A stretch of DNA of 64,000 bases from Rosellinia necatrix (taxonomy: Eukaryota; Ascomycota; Sordariomycetes; Xylariales; Xylariaceae): contig JAGYVD010000002.1 of assembly GCA_021209875.1 (NCBI GenBank), positions 5,952,001 through 6,016,000 of the forward strand. Direction: 5' to 3'. Positions 12,164 to 23,564 of this stretch are shown one piece after another. The translations under genes and the position numbers were made by a program. The notes below the pieces were generated by a model. That model was given only the letters and a program-made list of their open reading frames with translations. It was not told the DNA's origin and ran no database searches. Position 1 is the first letter of the stretch. Each line of letters opens with the position of its first letter.

Positions 12164-12729
12164 CGAATTGTGATACATACACAGTTTTTTTTGGGGGGGA
12201 GCGGCGATGAATTCCGTTTTGAATTACCTTGATCTACGGGGACCTCCGTTGACGCCATCTGGACAACTACGTGGGCGTATCTAGTCTAGTTGGACCTGTA
12301 TTCACGCGCAAGCGAAACCAACCGCTGCTTGGTTCTGGTAGTCGGTACGGTATTACTTAATTCGGAGCAGCGATGCGATCATCAAAGCTGGAAGTCGAGA
12401 GACCCAGCGCCATGAAGAGAAATAGCTCAAAATAGATTTCATCATTGAGATTGCCGACAACAACGAAACTAATATTCAGTATAGAACAGGAATTGATTGT
12501 TTGAGACAAAAAGAAAGCCAACGCATCCGCTGTCAATGGGGGGTACTACTGCCTGTGCAACGATAACACCATTGTTTGTAACACGGGCGAAAGAACAACA
12601 CGGCCGAGATAGGCGACGTCACGCGAGAAAGGGATGCATGCCTCCCCCCCTCACCCCAATTTGCGGCTGAGAAACCGCACACGCACGCGCGCGCTTCTCC
12701 CAAAGCATGCGGGCGGCGGCGCAGAACGC
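12164..12729. other. convergent intergenic region
   Basis: 566 bases between the 3' ends of the rhodopsin-domain gene and the EthD gene. A T/G homopolymer stretch lies at 12184-12200. No other ORF or element is supported. Confidence 0.6.
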
Positions 12730-13173
12730 CTAGCGGCCGGGCCCGGAGACGATTCTCTCGCCCAGGAGGACGCAGCGGGTCTGGGTGCGGTCCAAAAAGC
12801 GCTCCTCGTCGGCGGCGATGGTGGCAGCGACGTCGGGCCGGGTGATGAACTCGTAGTGGGCCCGGAAGGCGGCCTCGTCGGCGTAGTCGATGGTGACGAC
12901 GACGTCGTAGTCGAAGTCGGCCTGGCCGCCGAGCAGCACGCGGGCCGGCGTCGACGGGTTGCGCGGCGTGGCGCCGCCGCCAGCCCCGGCGCCGGCCCCG
13001 GCGCCGGGCTCCCCGGCCGCGCGGTCGATGTATTGCTGGACGTGCAGGGCCGGCGCGTGGGGACCCGCGAGCTGCCGGTACAGCGGCATGTGCTTGTTGT
13101 TGTAGTAGTCCTTGAAGTGCTCCGGCGTCGTGCCTGGCTTGCGGGAGAGGTACACGAGCATGGAGTACGTCAT
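12730..13173 (-). CDS. EthD-domain protein (dimeric alpha-beta barrel), 147 aa
   Basis: Single exon; ATG at 13173 (complement), stop at 12730-12732. The N-terminus MTYSMLVYLSRKPGTTPEHFKDYYNNKHMPL is the hallmark first strand and helix of EthD-like proteins (residues 1-31), with the conserved F-x-x-Y-Y-x-x-x-H-x-P-L. The second half has DFDYDVVVTIDYADEAAFRAHYEF, then FLDRTQTRCVLLGERI. Between the halves is a Gly/Ala tract (GAGAGAGAGGG) encoded by a GGC/GCC-rich stretch at about 12968-13017. EthD proteins are small dimeric ferredoxin-fold proteins found in degradation operons and in fungal polyketide pathways (decarboxylases or cyclases). No polyketide synthase is nearby, so the substrate is unknown. 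Confidence 0.82.
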   Translation of the reverse strand: MTYSMLVYLSRKPGTTPEHFKDYYNNKHMPLYRQLAGPHAPALHVQQYIDRAAGEPGAGAGAGAGGGATPRNPSTPARVLLGGQADFDYDVVVTIDYADEAAFRAHYEFITRPDVAATIAADEERFLDRTQTRCVLLGERIVSGPGR

Positions 13174-14133
13174 GGTGTTCTGCGCTGCGGATCGCGGGTC
13201 TGCAGGGACGATATTGAAGATATGGGAAATAGTGATGGGGATGCGTGCGTGTGCAATGGTTGTTGTCAGTGCTAGGCTAGGCTAGGCTTGTCGTGGTGAA
13301 CTATTTCTCATGATACTCCCATTCGAGTCCGATGGACAGTTATATAGGAAAACAGAACAGTGAGTCAAGAGTGTTTCCGCCAAGATGGGCTGTCAGCGAT
13401 CTTCAAAGGATGCTTCTGGAAGGGTCCGGACGGCTCATATGGCTTCGAGAATTAGGCATGTAGTTACACACCCCACTGTATCATCAATACCTACAGTTGC
13501 GCTCCATGGTTGCGGGCTAGCATTAGTATCTCCTTCATTAGAGAGATTAGAGGAATATAAAATCAAATAAAGGGTTCGACGTAGACGAGACGATCTGGAC
13601 CTAGTGATAGACTACGGTTCAGAGTGATACTTCTGAGTTCATCGAGTGCCTCGTCGAGCGGCTTAGTCGCAGAATTGTAATCAAAACTTCACACATTAAT
13701 CGAAGGGTTATTTTTTTCGGGCAAGTGATGAGTACAATGGTTGAACTTTCTCGGGTTGGCAATGAGTTGATCATGACTCCGAATTGCGATGACAGTAGAT
13801 ATGAAGTTATGAAGTAGTGATACATAACTAGATGAGTATATATTTATGCGGGTTATTCATGTCGTTAAATGAATGCTCTCTTTTTTAAGAATATGCGAGC
13901 ATTCGAAACCATACTACCTTGCAAGGTTTCCCCCCACGTAGGTAGCGGACATGCCAAGGCTATCCCTGTGCATCATATCACGAATATCGCCGACGCTCGG
14001 CATAATTCATACCAAGCTTCAAGCTTCTCCAATTGACCTCCCCCGCCCTTGCTTCCCATTAAGAGACGGCGGCCGCACGACCAGCATGATCTAGCGAGTG
14101 CCGAACGCCCGTGCCAGGCAACCACAACCAGAG
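13174..14133. other. divergent intergenic region between EthD and D-lactate dehydrogenase genes
   Basis: 960 bases, AT-rich at 13560-13880. The two genes diverge from here, so promoters for both must lie inside. Only short ORFs without motifs are present. Confidence 0.6.
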
Positions 14134-16232
14134 ATGTCGGCTCTCACGACCCGTCAAGCAGCCCGGGCTGGGCTTCGCACACTGCCGGTCCAGAGCTCCC
14201 GTCGGATAATACCATCATCATGTGTCGCACGATCATGTGCCGCACGATCGTGCATCGCAAGCACCCGAGCCGTCCGAGCCGTCCGAGACGTCCGGGCCTA
14301 CTCCTCCGACGACGGCAAGAAGGGCTCCGCCGAAGCCTCGTTCCAGGGCCAGATGCTCGAAAGCATCAGCTCCCGTATAGCCCGAGAAAAGGCAGAGCGC
14401 GAAAAGTTTGCCCAGCAAAGGCTGGAATCGGCAGGCTCGAGAAGATGGGCAATGACATTCGGTACCGTACCTCCGAGAGAGACCGGCGGCCTTCCTTGGG
14501 CGGAGCTAACCATGCACGGCACATACCAGTCTTCCTCTTTGCCACCGGCTTCTCGTACTATCTAGGGACGAAGTCGCCCCGCGGCTTGGATCCCGCCTCG
14601 ACCCTCCCCCTCGCCCTGGCCCGCGAGGTCAAGCACAACAGCGACAAGTCGAACATGGAGGCTGCGTGGTCGGACTTTGCCGCCATCGTCGGCAAGGAAA
14701 ACGTGAGCACCCTCGAGGATGATTTGCAGCTCCACGCCAACTCGGACTGGTCGAGCTATCGCAACGAGGCGTCGCAGAAACCGTTTATGGTCGTGTATCC
14801 TGGCTCTACCGAACAGGTTAGTCAAATCATGAAGATATGCCATTCGCGCCGGATACCCGTAGTCGGGTACAGCGGAGGCACCAGTTTAGAAGGGCACTTC
14901 ACTCCTACTCGGGGCGGCATCTGCGTTGATTTTAGAAGAATGAACAAGATCCTGCACTTGCACAAAGATGATTTGGATGTCGTCGTGCAGCCTGCGGTCG
15001 GCTGGGAACACCTAAACGAGGAACTTAGCAAGGACAACCTGTTCTTCCCGCCAGACCCGGGCCCGGGCGCTCAGATCGGCGGCATGATTGGCACTGGATG
15101 CAGTGGCACAAACGCCTACCGATACGGGACTATGCGAGAATGGGTTCTGTCCCTCACCGTTGTTTTGGCGGATGGGACTGTAATTAAGACGAGACAGCGA
15201 CCGCGGAAGAGCTCTGCTGGTTATGACTTGACCAAGCTTTTTGTCGGCAGCGAGGGGACTCTGGGTCTAGTCACCGAAGCTACTCTAAAGCTCACGACCA
15301 AACCCACTAATACTAACGTTGCCGTTTGCAGCTTCGGTACCATCCGGCAAGCGGCTGACTGTGTTGCTAAGGTCGTCGCCGAGGGCATACCCGTTGCCGC
15401 GGTGGAGATTTTGGATGATGAACAAATGAAATGCATCAATGTAGCTGGTATGACCTCTAGGACCTGGACAGAAGCACCCACACTTTTCTTCAAGTTTTCC
15501 GGAACCGAAAGGGGCGTCAAGGAGCAGATAGGCATCGTGAAAGACCTTGCTAAGCAGTCCGGCAGCATTGCCTTCGATTTCGCCAAATCCCAGCAAGAAC
15601 AAGCTGAGCTTTGGAGCGCCCGTAAAGAGGCGCTGTGGAGTACGATGGCCCTCGCAAACCCGGGTGATAAGGTCTGGACTGGGGATGTAGCAGTTCCCAT
15701 GAGCAGGCTGCCCCAACTTATCGAAGAAACGAAGGACGACATCAAGAAGAGTGGCATGTACGGCACTATTGTTGGCCATGTTGGTGATGGAAATTTCCAC
15801 AGTACGTATCAAACATACGCCATCTATTTTCAAACGCGCTAATCAGGCCAGTCATCCTCTTATCGAATGAGAAACAACGACACGACGCGGAAGAGCTGGT
15901 ACATCGTATGGTCAAGAGGGCAGTTGAATTAGAAGGGACCGTGACTGTATGTGTCTGCACCCCCCCACCTCAGCAATTAGTATTAACCTCTAATAGGGTG
16001 AGCATGGCGTCGGCCTGGTCAAGCGTGATTACCTTCCACACGAGCTAGGCGAGACTACTGTGGACTTGATGAGAAAGGTTAGTTGTCTTTGACGACGTCA
16101 TTTATCAGGAAATGCTGACAAGTTGCCTCCAATCGACAGATCAAACAAGCCCTTGACCCGCAATGCCTGCTCAACTGTGACAAGGTCATCCGAGTGCAGC
16201 GCCCGAAGCCCGGCGAGGTCGCTGAATGGTGA
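14134..16232 (+). CDS. DLD1: D-lactate dehydrogenase (cytochrome), mitochondrial, 622 aa
   Basis: Exons 14134-14461, 14530-15801, 15852-15946, 15997-16077 and 16140-16232 (1869 nt). The start MSALTTRQAARAGLRTLP is an Arg-rich mitochondrial presequence, and a hydrophobic VFLFATGFSYYLG segment at about residue 110 suggests inner-membrane anchoring. The FAD-binding PCMH domain contains VVGYSGGTSLEGH, DVVVQPAVGWEHL, FPPDPGPGAQIGGMIGTGCSGTNAYRYG and FVGSEGTLGLVTEATLKL. The C-terminal FAD-oxidase domain has GHVGDGNFH and, after splicing, the conserved TGEHGVGLVK and NCDKVIRVQ. The enzyme oxidises D-lactate to pyruvate and passes electrons to cytochrome c. A longer frame open from 14049 has no ATG start and does not encode the presequence. 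The intron at 15802-15851 uses the second of two nearby AG acceptors to keep the frame. Confidence 0.9.
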
Positions 16233-16789
16233 ACCATGTAACTTGACTGTATAGATTCAGATACCCCGCCATCTAGTGGTCTTGTATAAAACAAGTAAAC
16301 CGATCATGTCACTATACCGCTTAACCAGTGAAATATGTGAAGCTAGCGGTACCCGGTTCAGTCTCTACCTATAAACCCCGTCCGTGAGGTGATTATGAAA
16401 ATAGCATAATCAGAAACCAGTCTAGTATACGAGTTCAAATGGGTCCCCTTAGCTGTCGTTTGCCGTCGAATCTTTGTAAATCGCTAAGTAGCGGCTGAGA
16501 AAACTAACCACAAGTGATAGAAGACCAATACTTTAGTAATTACAAAAAAAAAAAAAAAAAAAACCCCTCGACCCCTTTCCCGCGGGCCCAAGGTATACTG
16601 GCCCCCTATAGCAACCACCAATATACGACCAGGGCCACGGCACAGGCCGTGCTCGCCAACCGCGCCGCCATGGCGACCCCGTCCGCCCTGCCCAGCGAAC
16701 CCGAGAGGAACCTGGCGGCCCCGGTCCCGGTCCCGTTGCCGTGGTTGTCGACACCGTGGCCGTGGCCGTGGCCGTGGCCGTGCATGCTC
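16233..16789. other. intergenic region with poly-A tract and GTGGCC repeats
   Basis: Contains a 20-base A run at 16544-16563 and a run of about five GTGGCC hexamers at 16756-16783. The minus strand between 16606 and 16790 is open in a second frame ending in a hydrophobic tail. That stretch may be a further exon of the neighbouring low-complexity gene. Confidence 0.55.
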
Positions 16790-16864
16790 CTACCGCCGCC
16801 GATACCGCCCCAGTTGATGTCGTCGCCACCGCCGAGGGGCGCCACGGCCAGTCTCCTCCTGGCT

Positions 16865-16897
<33 letters not shown>

Positions 16898-17478
16898 TTG
16901 GTCGGGGGCGGCGGCGGCTTTTTCTTGGTTGTCGTCTTGGCCGGTGATCTCTTGGTTGTCTTTGTTTTGGCTGGTGGTTTCTTGGTCGCCTTGCTGCTCT
17001 TGCTCTTGCTCTTGCTCTTGCTCTTGCTCCTGCTTTTCGCCTTGCTGGCACGTTAGTCCCGCCACTGCTGGTTGGTATGCTATTTTGCTTCCCTCCCGGA
17101 GGAAGGGGGAGGTTGTTTGGCTTTGCTTACGCTCGATTTAGCGACGGTGTCGTCGTCGTCGTCGTCGTCGTCGTCAACTTGCTGGATAATGGTATCGATA
17201 TAGCCTGCTAGAGGCGCGCCTGTTGCCGTTGCCGTGGGCGCCTCGCTGATCCTCATGCTCGCGTTCTCGTATCGCGGCGGCCCGTCGCCGAGGAGATAGG
17301 TGTCGGCCGTGATGAAGGCCGAGGCCCTGTAGGGCGGCGGCGGCGTGGAGACGTGCGTCCGGCTCGGGACCGCCGTCGCGCCCGCGTTGATGGCCGCATG
17401 TCCCGGGTTGCCGGCCGTGGCTGCCGGGCGGGTTGGGCGGAAGGGGGGGTTGTAGCCGGATGTTGGCGTCGTGGGCAT
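16790..17478 (-). CDS. low-complexity Gln/Asp-rich hypothetical protein, at least 2 exons
   Basis: Exon 1 is 17131-17478 (ATG at 17478). It starts MPTTPTSGYNPPFRPTRP, is Pro/Thr/Ala-rich with PPPPY and PPRYENASMRISEAP, and ends with a poly-Asp run and TVAKSS. Donor GTAAGC, a GACTAAC branch and acceptor CCAG lead in phase to exon 2 from 17044. Exon 2 carries about seven QE pairs, then Asn/Gln-rich sequence and a second poly-Asp run. Without more splicing, translation stops at 16790 (200 aa). A third exon reached from donor GTATCG near 16822 could instead add the C-terminus AARLASTACAVALVVYWWLL, ending at 16606, a possible tail anchor. The (GAC)n and (GAGCAA)n tracts are repeat-prone. No domain is recognised and the function is unknown. 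Confidence 0.5.
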
Positions 17479-18171
17479 CGTGGCTGCTGTTTAGACTGCA
17501 ATGTGGTATATTGTTTTAATGCTGGGGGGAGAAAAATTCGGCGCGTTATTACTCGCTCCAATGGGTCTCGCCGGAAGAATGCCAATGTTAAGTATGCGAT
17601 GGTTTGCTCTACTCCAACTTGGACTTATCCAGAAATCAGGATTACCCCTTGTAAACGTCATGAAGGGGTGAATAGCAGCGTTTATTTCATGATTTCCCCC
17701 TAATTCTGCGCTTAATTGGCAAGGTTTGATCTCTTTCAAGGAGTCATCTGAAGGTTTGTGGTTTCATTGAGTTCCCCAGCTAGAAGGCTATTGGGGGATA
17801 AAGAGGCACGAGTGCCAATTTTTGGGTTTTCACGGATCAAGTTCTTCAGCTGATCTGGCAAGTTTACTGACATAATAGAGCACAGCATATAAGCAAATAG
17901 TCGTTCATGAAACTCTATTCGGGAGGCCCCCTTCGCCGCCATCTCTGAGCGCGGTGCTGGGTATTGATGAGCTCAGCAGTGAAGTCTATCTGTCAAGTAG
18001 ATACACGATGGGACATATTCACACCTCTCTAGCACACGACTGAAACGAGAGTCAAAGACATGAGTCACCATGCCAGCCATTTTGAAGAGATAAACAAGAC
18101 AAGCCACCCCGCCCGCCACCCGTTTAACCTGCTTTACTTGGTGACAGAGTCGGGAAGAACAGAATGAGAGC
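17479..18171. other. intergenic region
   Basis: 693 bases with only short ORFs. A 68-codon minus-strand ORF at 17736-17942 has an ATG but no recognisable motif. The 3' ends of transcripts from the tyrosinase gene are expected at the right edge. Confidence 0.5.
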
Positions 18172-19670
18172 TTATTCGTAGACAAAACAGAAAGGCGATC
18201 CGCCGACGGTGTCGAGAAGTTGGCGGTACTTGAACGACGCGCCAACGGGGCTGATGTCCAATACATCGTCGAGCGTTCCGTTCCGGCTCGGGGGCTGGTT
18301 CATCATCGTGATAGTTCCAGCCATTGTCTGTTTAGAGATTTCGTCAGCAAACTCAAATCTGAGCCCCATATCGTATATATGCAGCCTTACCTGTCTCTTA
18401 GCCCAGTCAAGGTTCTGCCATATGAAGTACATCCTATCGATCTGGCCGTGATGTAGGTAGAAGACGGGCTCGAGCGGCGAGAAGTAGAAATCACCACCGG
18501 GGTCGCCGGCTTGGAAAAAATAGAGTTAGCACTGGCACTTCTTCCTCCCCCCCCAATTCTATATTTGAAATAAGTTAAGGCCGGGTGGGTGGGGGATCTT
18601 ACCGATCGTGAAATGGCCACCGCCGTGCACCGCCAGCGCCCACTTGCGCGCCGTGGGGTAGCGGAAGTCGCCCTGGACGTTGGCCTGGAAGCCCTCGACG
18701 TCCTTCCCCTCGAGGATGGTCTCGGTGGTGTTCCGGATGGAGGCGTAGGTCGAGCACATGGCGGTGTTGAGGTCGCGCTTCAGGCACCGCGGGTTCGGCG
18801 CGAGCGGGTTGCGCGCCGTGTTGGGGCCGAAGTTGACCGTGTAGTTCTTGAACGGCCCGGCCGTGACGCACCCGCCGCCCGAGCCGCCACCGAAGAACCC
18901 TCCGCCGCCGCCGGGGAAGCCACTGCCACCGCCTCCGCCTCCGGTGCCGTTTGTCTTCGCGCCGTTCGAGCCCATCGACGTCTCCGAGCCGTCGAACAGC
19001 GGCGACTTCTCGACCCCGCCCGCGTCGAGGCCCCATTCCCAGTACGGGAACGCCCCCGTGTAGCCGCACATGTCGCGCAGCTTCTGCTCGTACGTCCAGA
19101 TGTACAGGCGGTGGAAGAGCAGGAAGTAGGCCTTGGTTGGGGGTCACGTTAGCGCGGGCATCCCGGCGACGGGTCGTAATCGGCTTACTGAGTTATGAAC
19201 GTATGGTGTTAGGTAGTAATGGAGAACGCCAAAACTGTCAAACATCGACCTTGAAAAGGGAAACTCGTTAGATCAACTCGAAGTTGGTGTTGTGATAACG
19301 GCCGTTTTCTTACTTGGGGCCTGTTACGTTTGGGTAGATGTTCGGCTTCTCCATAAGGCACTCAACCGCCTTCACGAAGGCAATTCTTTCCGGGCCGGGG
19401 ATGTTTCTCCTGTCGGGAAAGTTAGCATCCTGGATTCAAGAACGACGCACATCTTTCTCACCATTCTTTACGCACATGGACAGTATCCTTTGTGCAATTG
19501 GACACCGCGCCATCTAAACGCTTCAGGGCGGTATCGTAGGCGGTCTTGCCCATCTGTTTAAGAGCTTTGCCGGAAACAATGTCATCTTGGCTGTAAGTCT
19601 GACCTAAGGCCAGTCCTTGAAACGACACAGCCAGTAACGCAAATGGCAGAAACTGCTTGACGAACACCAT
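18172..19670 (-). CDS. secreted tyrosinase (type 3 copper oxidase), 6 exons, 389 aa
   Basis: Exons (minus): 19670-19462, 19409-19314, 19249-19189, 19131-18603, 18509-18391, 18327-18172; total 1170 nt, all GT..AG, two introns with GCTAAC branches. Residues 1-23 (MVFVKQFLPFALLAVSFQGLALG) are a signal peptide. CuA ligands: H112 (VLHYY), H120 (YVHNS) and H129 (LFHRLYIWTYE). CuB ligands: H291 and H295 (VHGGGHF) plus the HH at 318-319 (FYLHHGQIDR). PYWEW follows CuA. There is no C-terminal lid domain, so this is the short secreted type. It would oxidise phenols or catechols to quinones. A Gly-rich insertion occupies about residues 184-209 between the copper sites. Next to the MFS gene, but no pigment synthase is in the window. 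Confidence 0.88.
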
Positions 19671-20785
19671 TTTGTCGAAGAAATAACCTCCTTGGTAGCT
19701 CCTGAAGGTCAGAGGTCTCGTATAGAAACCCCAAGATTCATATGCGAATATTCGTGAGTGACCGGGGGGAAGCCATTCCCCTTATATGCCAAGACTAGGT
19801 CCTCAGATGGTTCCGGCAGGACGGCAGTATCTGGGGAGTCATAACCTGGGGAACGGCACAAGATGGGCAGGCGGAGTAACCTAACTACGCCCTAGGCCTG
19901 CCCAGCAACATTAATATGAAGCGAGACATGCGAACAAGCCTCACCTCGGGAGTTGCGGCCTCAGCTTGGGATCTCGACTGGGGTAATGCGCGATTGGCCG
20001 TCGACGCTGATCGTGCTTGTTTCGAGGGATGAGAAGAAATATCGATATTTGCCGGGACGACGTAGGAACCGCGCACGAAGAATCCCGTTTGGGCTAAATG
20101 GATGGTGAACCGGTCTCCTGATTGGAGAAGACGAATGCGGAGCGGCTCGTTTTAGGGGACGTTGGATTCTCCCGGAATAGGTAGTAATATCGGCCAGCAA
20201 TACAAAACATTATGGCACGCCTTGGCACCCAGGCATTGTATATGACGGGTGTTAGGTCGGGCCGCTAAGACTACAACATGTTCGTATAGCTTGGGGGGGC
20301 AGGCGACGTAAGCGTCGAGGTTCAGGAAGCCCGGCAAATGAAGGCGGCCGCATTCGTGAGGTCATTGCGGGCGTGGCTACGGCGTGGTTTAGGGATGGGA
20401 GATGAACACGGCAGTTTTACTTCGCCAACGCATCAAGTTGGCTGTCAACCAAGATGGCACGAGTCCCAGATAATAGTCAGTCGGATCACGCTGTCACAAA
20501 CGAAACCAATTGCTCTCGTAACGGTTTTCAAAATAGGCGCAGCCTCTCCTTGCTCTTTCACATACAACATCATGGCAATCTGAGTCATAGAAATGCTCAT
20601 TATATTTTGCCTATACCGTTATTGTTAGATGATCGTCGGTGATCTACGGTGGTGCCATGGTTAGGGGGAGCAGTTGTGGCAACACATCAGGTGCGTTGGG
20701 AACTATTACACGAAGATTCATAATGATTCTTTTGAATGAAAATAATACAAGGTGCTTCAGAGTCTAGCTACTAGTTCCCAGAACA
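19671..20785. other. intergenic region upstream of tyrosinase
   Basis: 1.1 kb separating the tyrosinase start from the end of the MFS gene; both genes are on the minus strand. No supported ORF. A TATA-like TTATATGCC string at about 19770 lies 100 bases before the tyrosinase ATG. Confidence 0.55.
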
Positions 20786-22422
20786 CTATGTTATATATCG
20801 GAAACCGCTAGCTACTTGAGCTGCGGTAGGACCGTGCTTCCCGGTGTCTTCACCACGATCAAGCTTTGCGTTCTGTTGCCTCAGGTATATCCTAGTTGCA
20901 GTAGCAAATCCGATAGCCAACCCCACCGCCACCAGGTTGACTATAAAGGCCACAGTGTAACGAGGAGCACCGAAGTATAAGTACGATCCCCAAATATTAG
21001 GCGTGTTACATATGGCATTGACGATGGCGATAGCGGCTGCTCGCTTTGGGGCCGGTTGGGATAGGCTGTTACTAACCCAAGACAGCGTGACGACGCCTGC
21101 GCTGTAGAAAGACCCTGGGAGAAGTAGGATGGCTACGTAACGAGCCGCAACGTTCAAAGTGGACAAGGTGATGATGTTAGCGACCGCGGTGATGATAAGC
21201 GGTGCGACGATGTGAAGCCATCGCTCTTGTTTGCGATCCGAGTTAAAGCCGATTATTAACATAAAAATGACGCATAGAATGAAGGGCGGCGCTGTAAGAC
21301 CGTAAGTGGTCGTCTGATCGTAGCCGAGGCCTCCGACAACAGATGGGAAGAAGTTGGTGATGGCGCCGTCGATGAAGATGGCGTATAGAGTTCCGGTGAG
21401 AAGCCAGGTCTTGGGGTCGGTAACAGCGAGGATGAAACCCTGCCTCATGGTGATTTCCCCGGAATTGTTATTCTGGCCTTGGTCCACAAGCATGTTCCAT
21501 TGCACCCATTCGCACTCAATTTTAGACATGCCAAGAATTTTTTGGTTTGAATTGGGCAGAATAAGAGCGAATATGAAGGCCAAACCCGTGGTTAGCACAC
21601 CTTCGATCAGGAATAACTAAGCATTTGCATTATCAGCGTTGGAACTAAGTAAGAGAGGGCCTAGAGGAAGAGAACTTACCCAGCGCCATCCGGACATGCC
21701 ACGCTGTCCATCTAGGCGCAACACGCCGATAGCAAACAGGCCGCCAATGGCATTGCCGAGCTGAGATCCGGAGTACAGGATGGCCGCGCGCAACGCGTAC
21801 TGCTTACGGTTATAGAATAGTGACAGGAAGTAGAGGGCGCCGGGAAAGAAGATGGCCTCGACGACACCGATGAAGATCCGTGCCGTCAGAAGACCGCCAA
21901 AACTCTGGACAGTCGACATCAGCGCCGATACGGCGCCCCAAACTGCCATGCCGCCGCAAATATAGATACCGGGCCATTTGATGGTGCCGAGCACCATGTT
22001 AGAGGGAACCTGGAGCAGGATGTATCCCACGAAGAGGATACTTCAACATCAATGAGTTAAAATAAAAAAGATCACCACCTCACACAACGCGATGTCACGC
22101 ATCGCGACGCCGTCATCGAGGGAACTCACCTCACGCATGTTTCATATTGAACGCCGTGTAGGCCCAATTCTTCCTCTATGCCGGCAAGTCTTGCACTGGC
22201 GAGGTTCTGACGATCCAGGTAGTTGAGGATGTACATGATGACCAATGAAGGCATAATGACAAAGTCCATCTTCAGGGTGGCTCTTTTCCCGAGCTTCTTG
22301 TATTCGTCCTCGCTGAGCGCGGCGAGGTTGGCCGGCATGAGCAGCGCGGCATCTATTGGCCTTTCGGCCCCGACATCTTCGACGAGTTCGGGTAGGTGCT
22401 CGGGCTTCGCAATATCATCCAT
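20786..22422 (-). CDS. MFS transporter, Dal5/anion:cation symporter family, 494 aa
   Basis: Exons (minus): 22422-22130, 22040-21680 and 21616-20786 (1485 nt, 494 codons plus stop). After a cytoplasmic N-terminus with TLKMDFVIMPSLVIMYILNYLDRQNLASARLAG (TM1 and the family signature), splicing restores YETCVSILFVGYILLQVPSN (TM2). TM3-6 follow (GGMAVWGAVSALMSTV, GLLTARIFIGVVEAIFFPGALYFLSLFY, LGNAIGGLFAIGVL), then a central loop and TM7-12 to residue 494. The RIFIGVVEAIFFPG motif and GMSGWRWLFLIEG are typical of allantoate/nicotinate/pantothenate-type permeases. The substrate is probably a carboxylate or amide; which one cannot be said. It lies downstream of nothing obvious except the tyrosinase on the same strand. 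Confidence 0.88.
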
Positions 22423-23564
22423 ATTGTTTTACCGAGCTTCAGGCAAACGAGGAACCGCGTGTTAGTAGCCGAACCACAGTTGCCACACCGAGATATGTAT
22501 GTATATATGTATGTATGTATGTGTGTGTGTAAGTATGTGATTTTCAAGTTTGATAATTAAAGGGGACAAATATCGAAGAGTAGATGAATGAATGATGAAT
22601 GAAGGTAGCAAAATTTCGATATGCTCAGGTTTTTCACCTGTTCAGACTCGCATCTTGCTGATAAACCATTTGTTCCCCCACGTCTCTCCATTGCCACACG
22701 GGTATCGAAGTCCGAGCAATGGTTAGGTTTCTGCTCATGAAGTGGGCCCTAGATAAAGTAAGTAGGTATACCCGGTAGGATGGTCATAATTGACTGGCAC
22801 GAGAGAGAAGTTTGTTGCTATGGAAAATGCATTACGGCCACGATTGGTTATGAGCACTAGCGAGTGTGCTATTTTATTTCAGACTTTAAGGAGCTAATTT
22901 ATTAATTGTTAACAAGGCGAGGTATTTACGTGTATATGCTCCTTCTCCCCATCCCCCTGGCCTCTCCCCCCGGGCTGGTGATATGGAAAGGGCATCAATC
23001 TCGCCCCCCTCCCCCACTCTTCTTTAAACCGAGAGAGCCGTTTTCCCCGCGGGGGTGGGGGTCAGTCGCTATCTCTCTCGCAATGGGTCGCCCCCATTTT
23101 CTATGAGTGAGGCTATCGTGAACCATGTCGGTATGCTAACAACCTAAACATGGCCTTTCGACTGATTTCTACCTGACGGATTCATTTACTATGCTCTTGC
23201 AATCGACCAGCCAAAAGCTAATTCTTTTTTTTTCCTTTTTTTCTAAAAACACCGCAAAGCCGCAATAGCCCCTTGCGTTATTGAGGGTGGGGTGAGGGGC
23301 GTGAATAGTCAAGACATTAGTGACCAGAGCCAACATCCTTCATTCCATCCACACCGTGTATGGAAGGGATAGACCCAAAACTAAGTCAAACGAACTAATC
23401 CACCCGCAAAACAACAAACCAAAGCAAAACAAATAACAATCTATCGAGCGTGGTCGTGATGTATGTTAATTCACACATGACGGGGGAGGAGGCGAAAACA
23501 TACCAATCAGTGCCCAAAAGCAATAGGCAAAGCCTCTTCCCCTGACATCGCCCACACAATCCGT
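22423..23564. other. intergenic region with TATG/TG microsatellite
   Basis: Holds a (TATG)n/(TG)n repeat at about 22496-22530 in the leader of the MFS gene. Poly-pyrimidine and G/C runs occur near 22930-23060. No supported gene. Confidence 0.55.

Noticed and set aside
14049..14133. Upstream extension of the D-lactate dehydrogenase frame (597-codon open frame from 14049)
   Set aside because: It begins at a non-ATG codon and gives Arg/Pro-rich nonsense before the FAD domain. The spliced model from ATG 14134 supplies a proper mitochondrial presequence.
18589..19152. Long plus- and minus-strand ORFs in alternative frames over the tyrosinase
   Set aside because: They are GC-rich shadows of exon 4; only the minus frame with copper ligands is meaningful.
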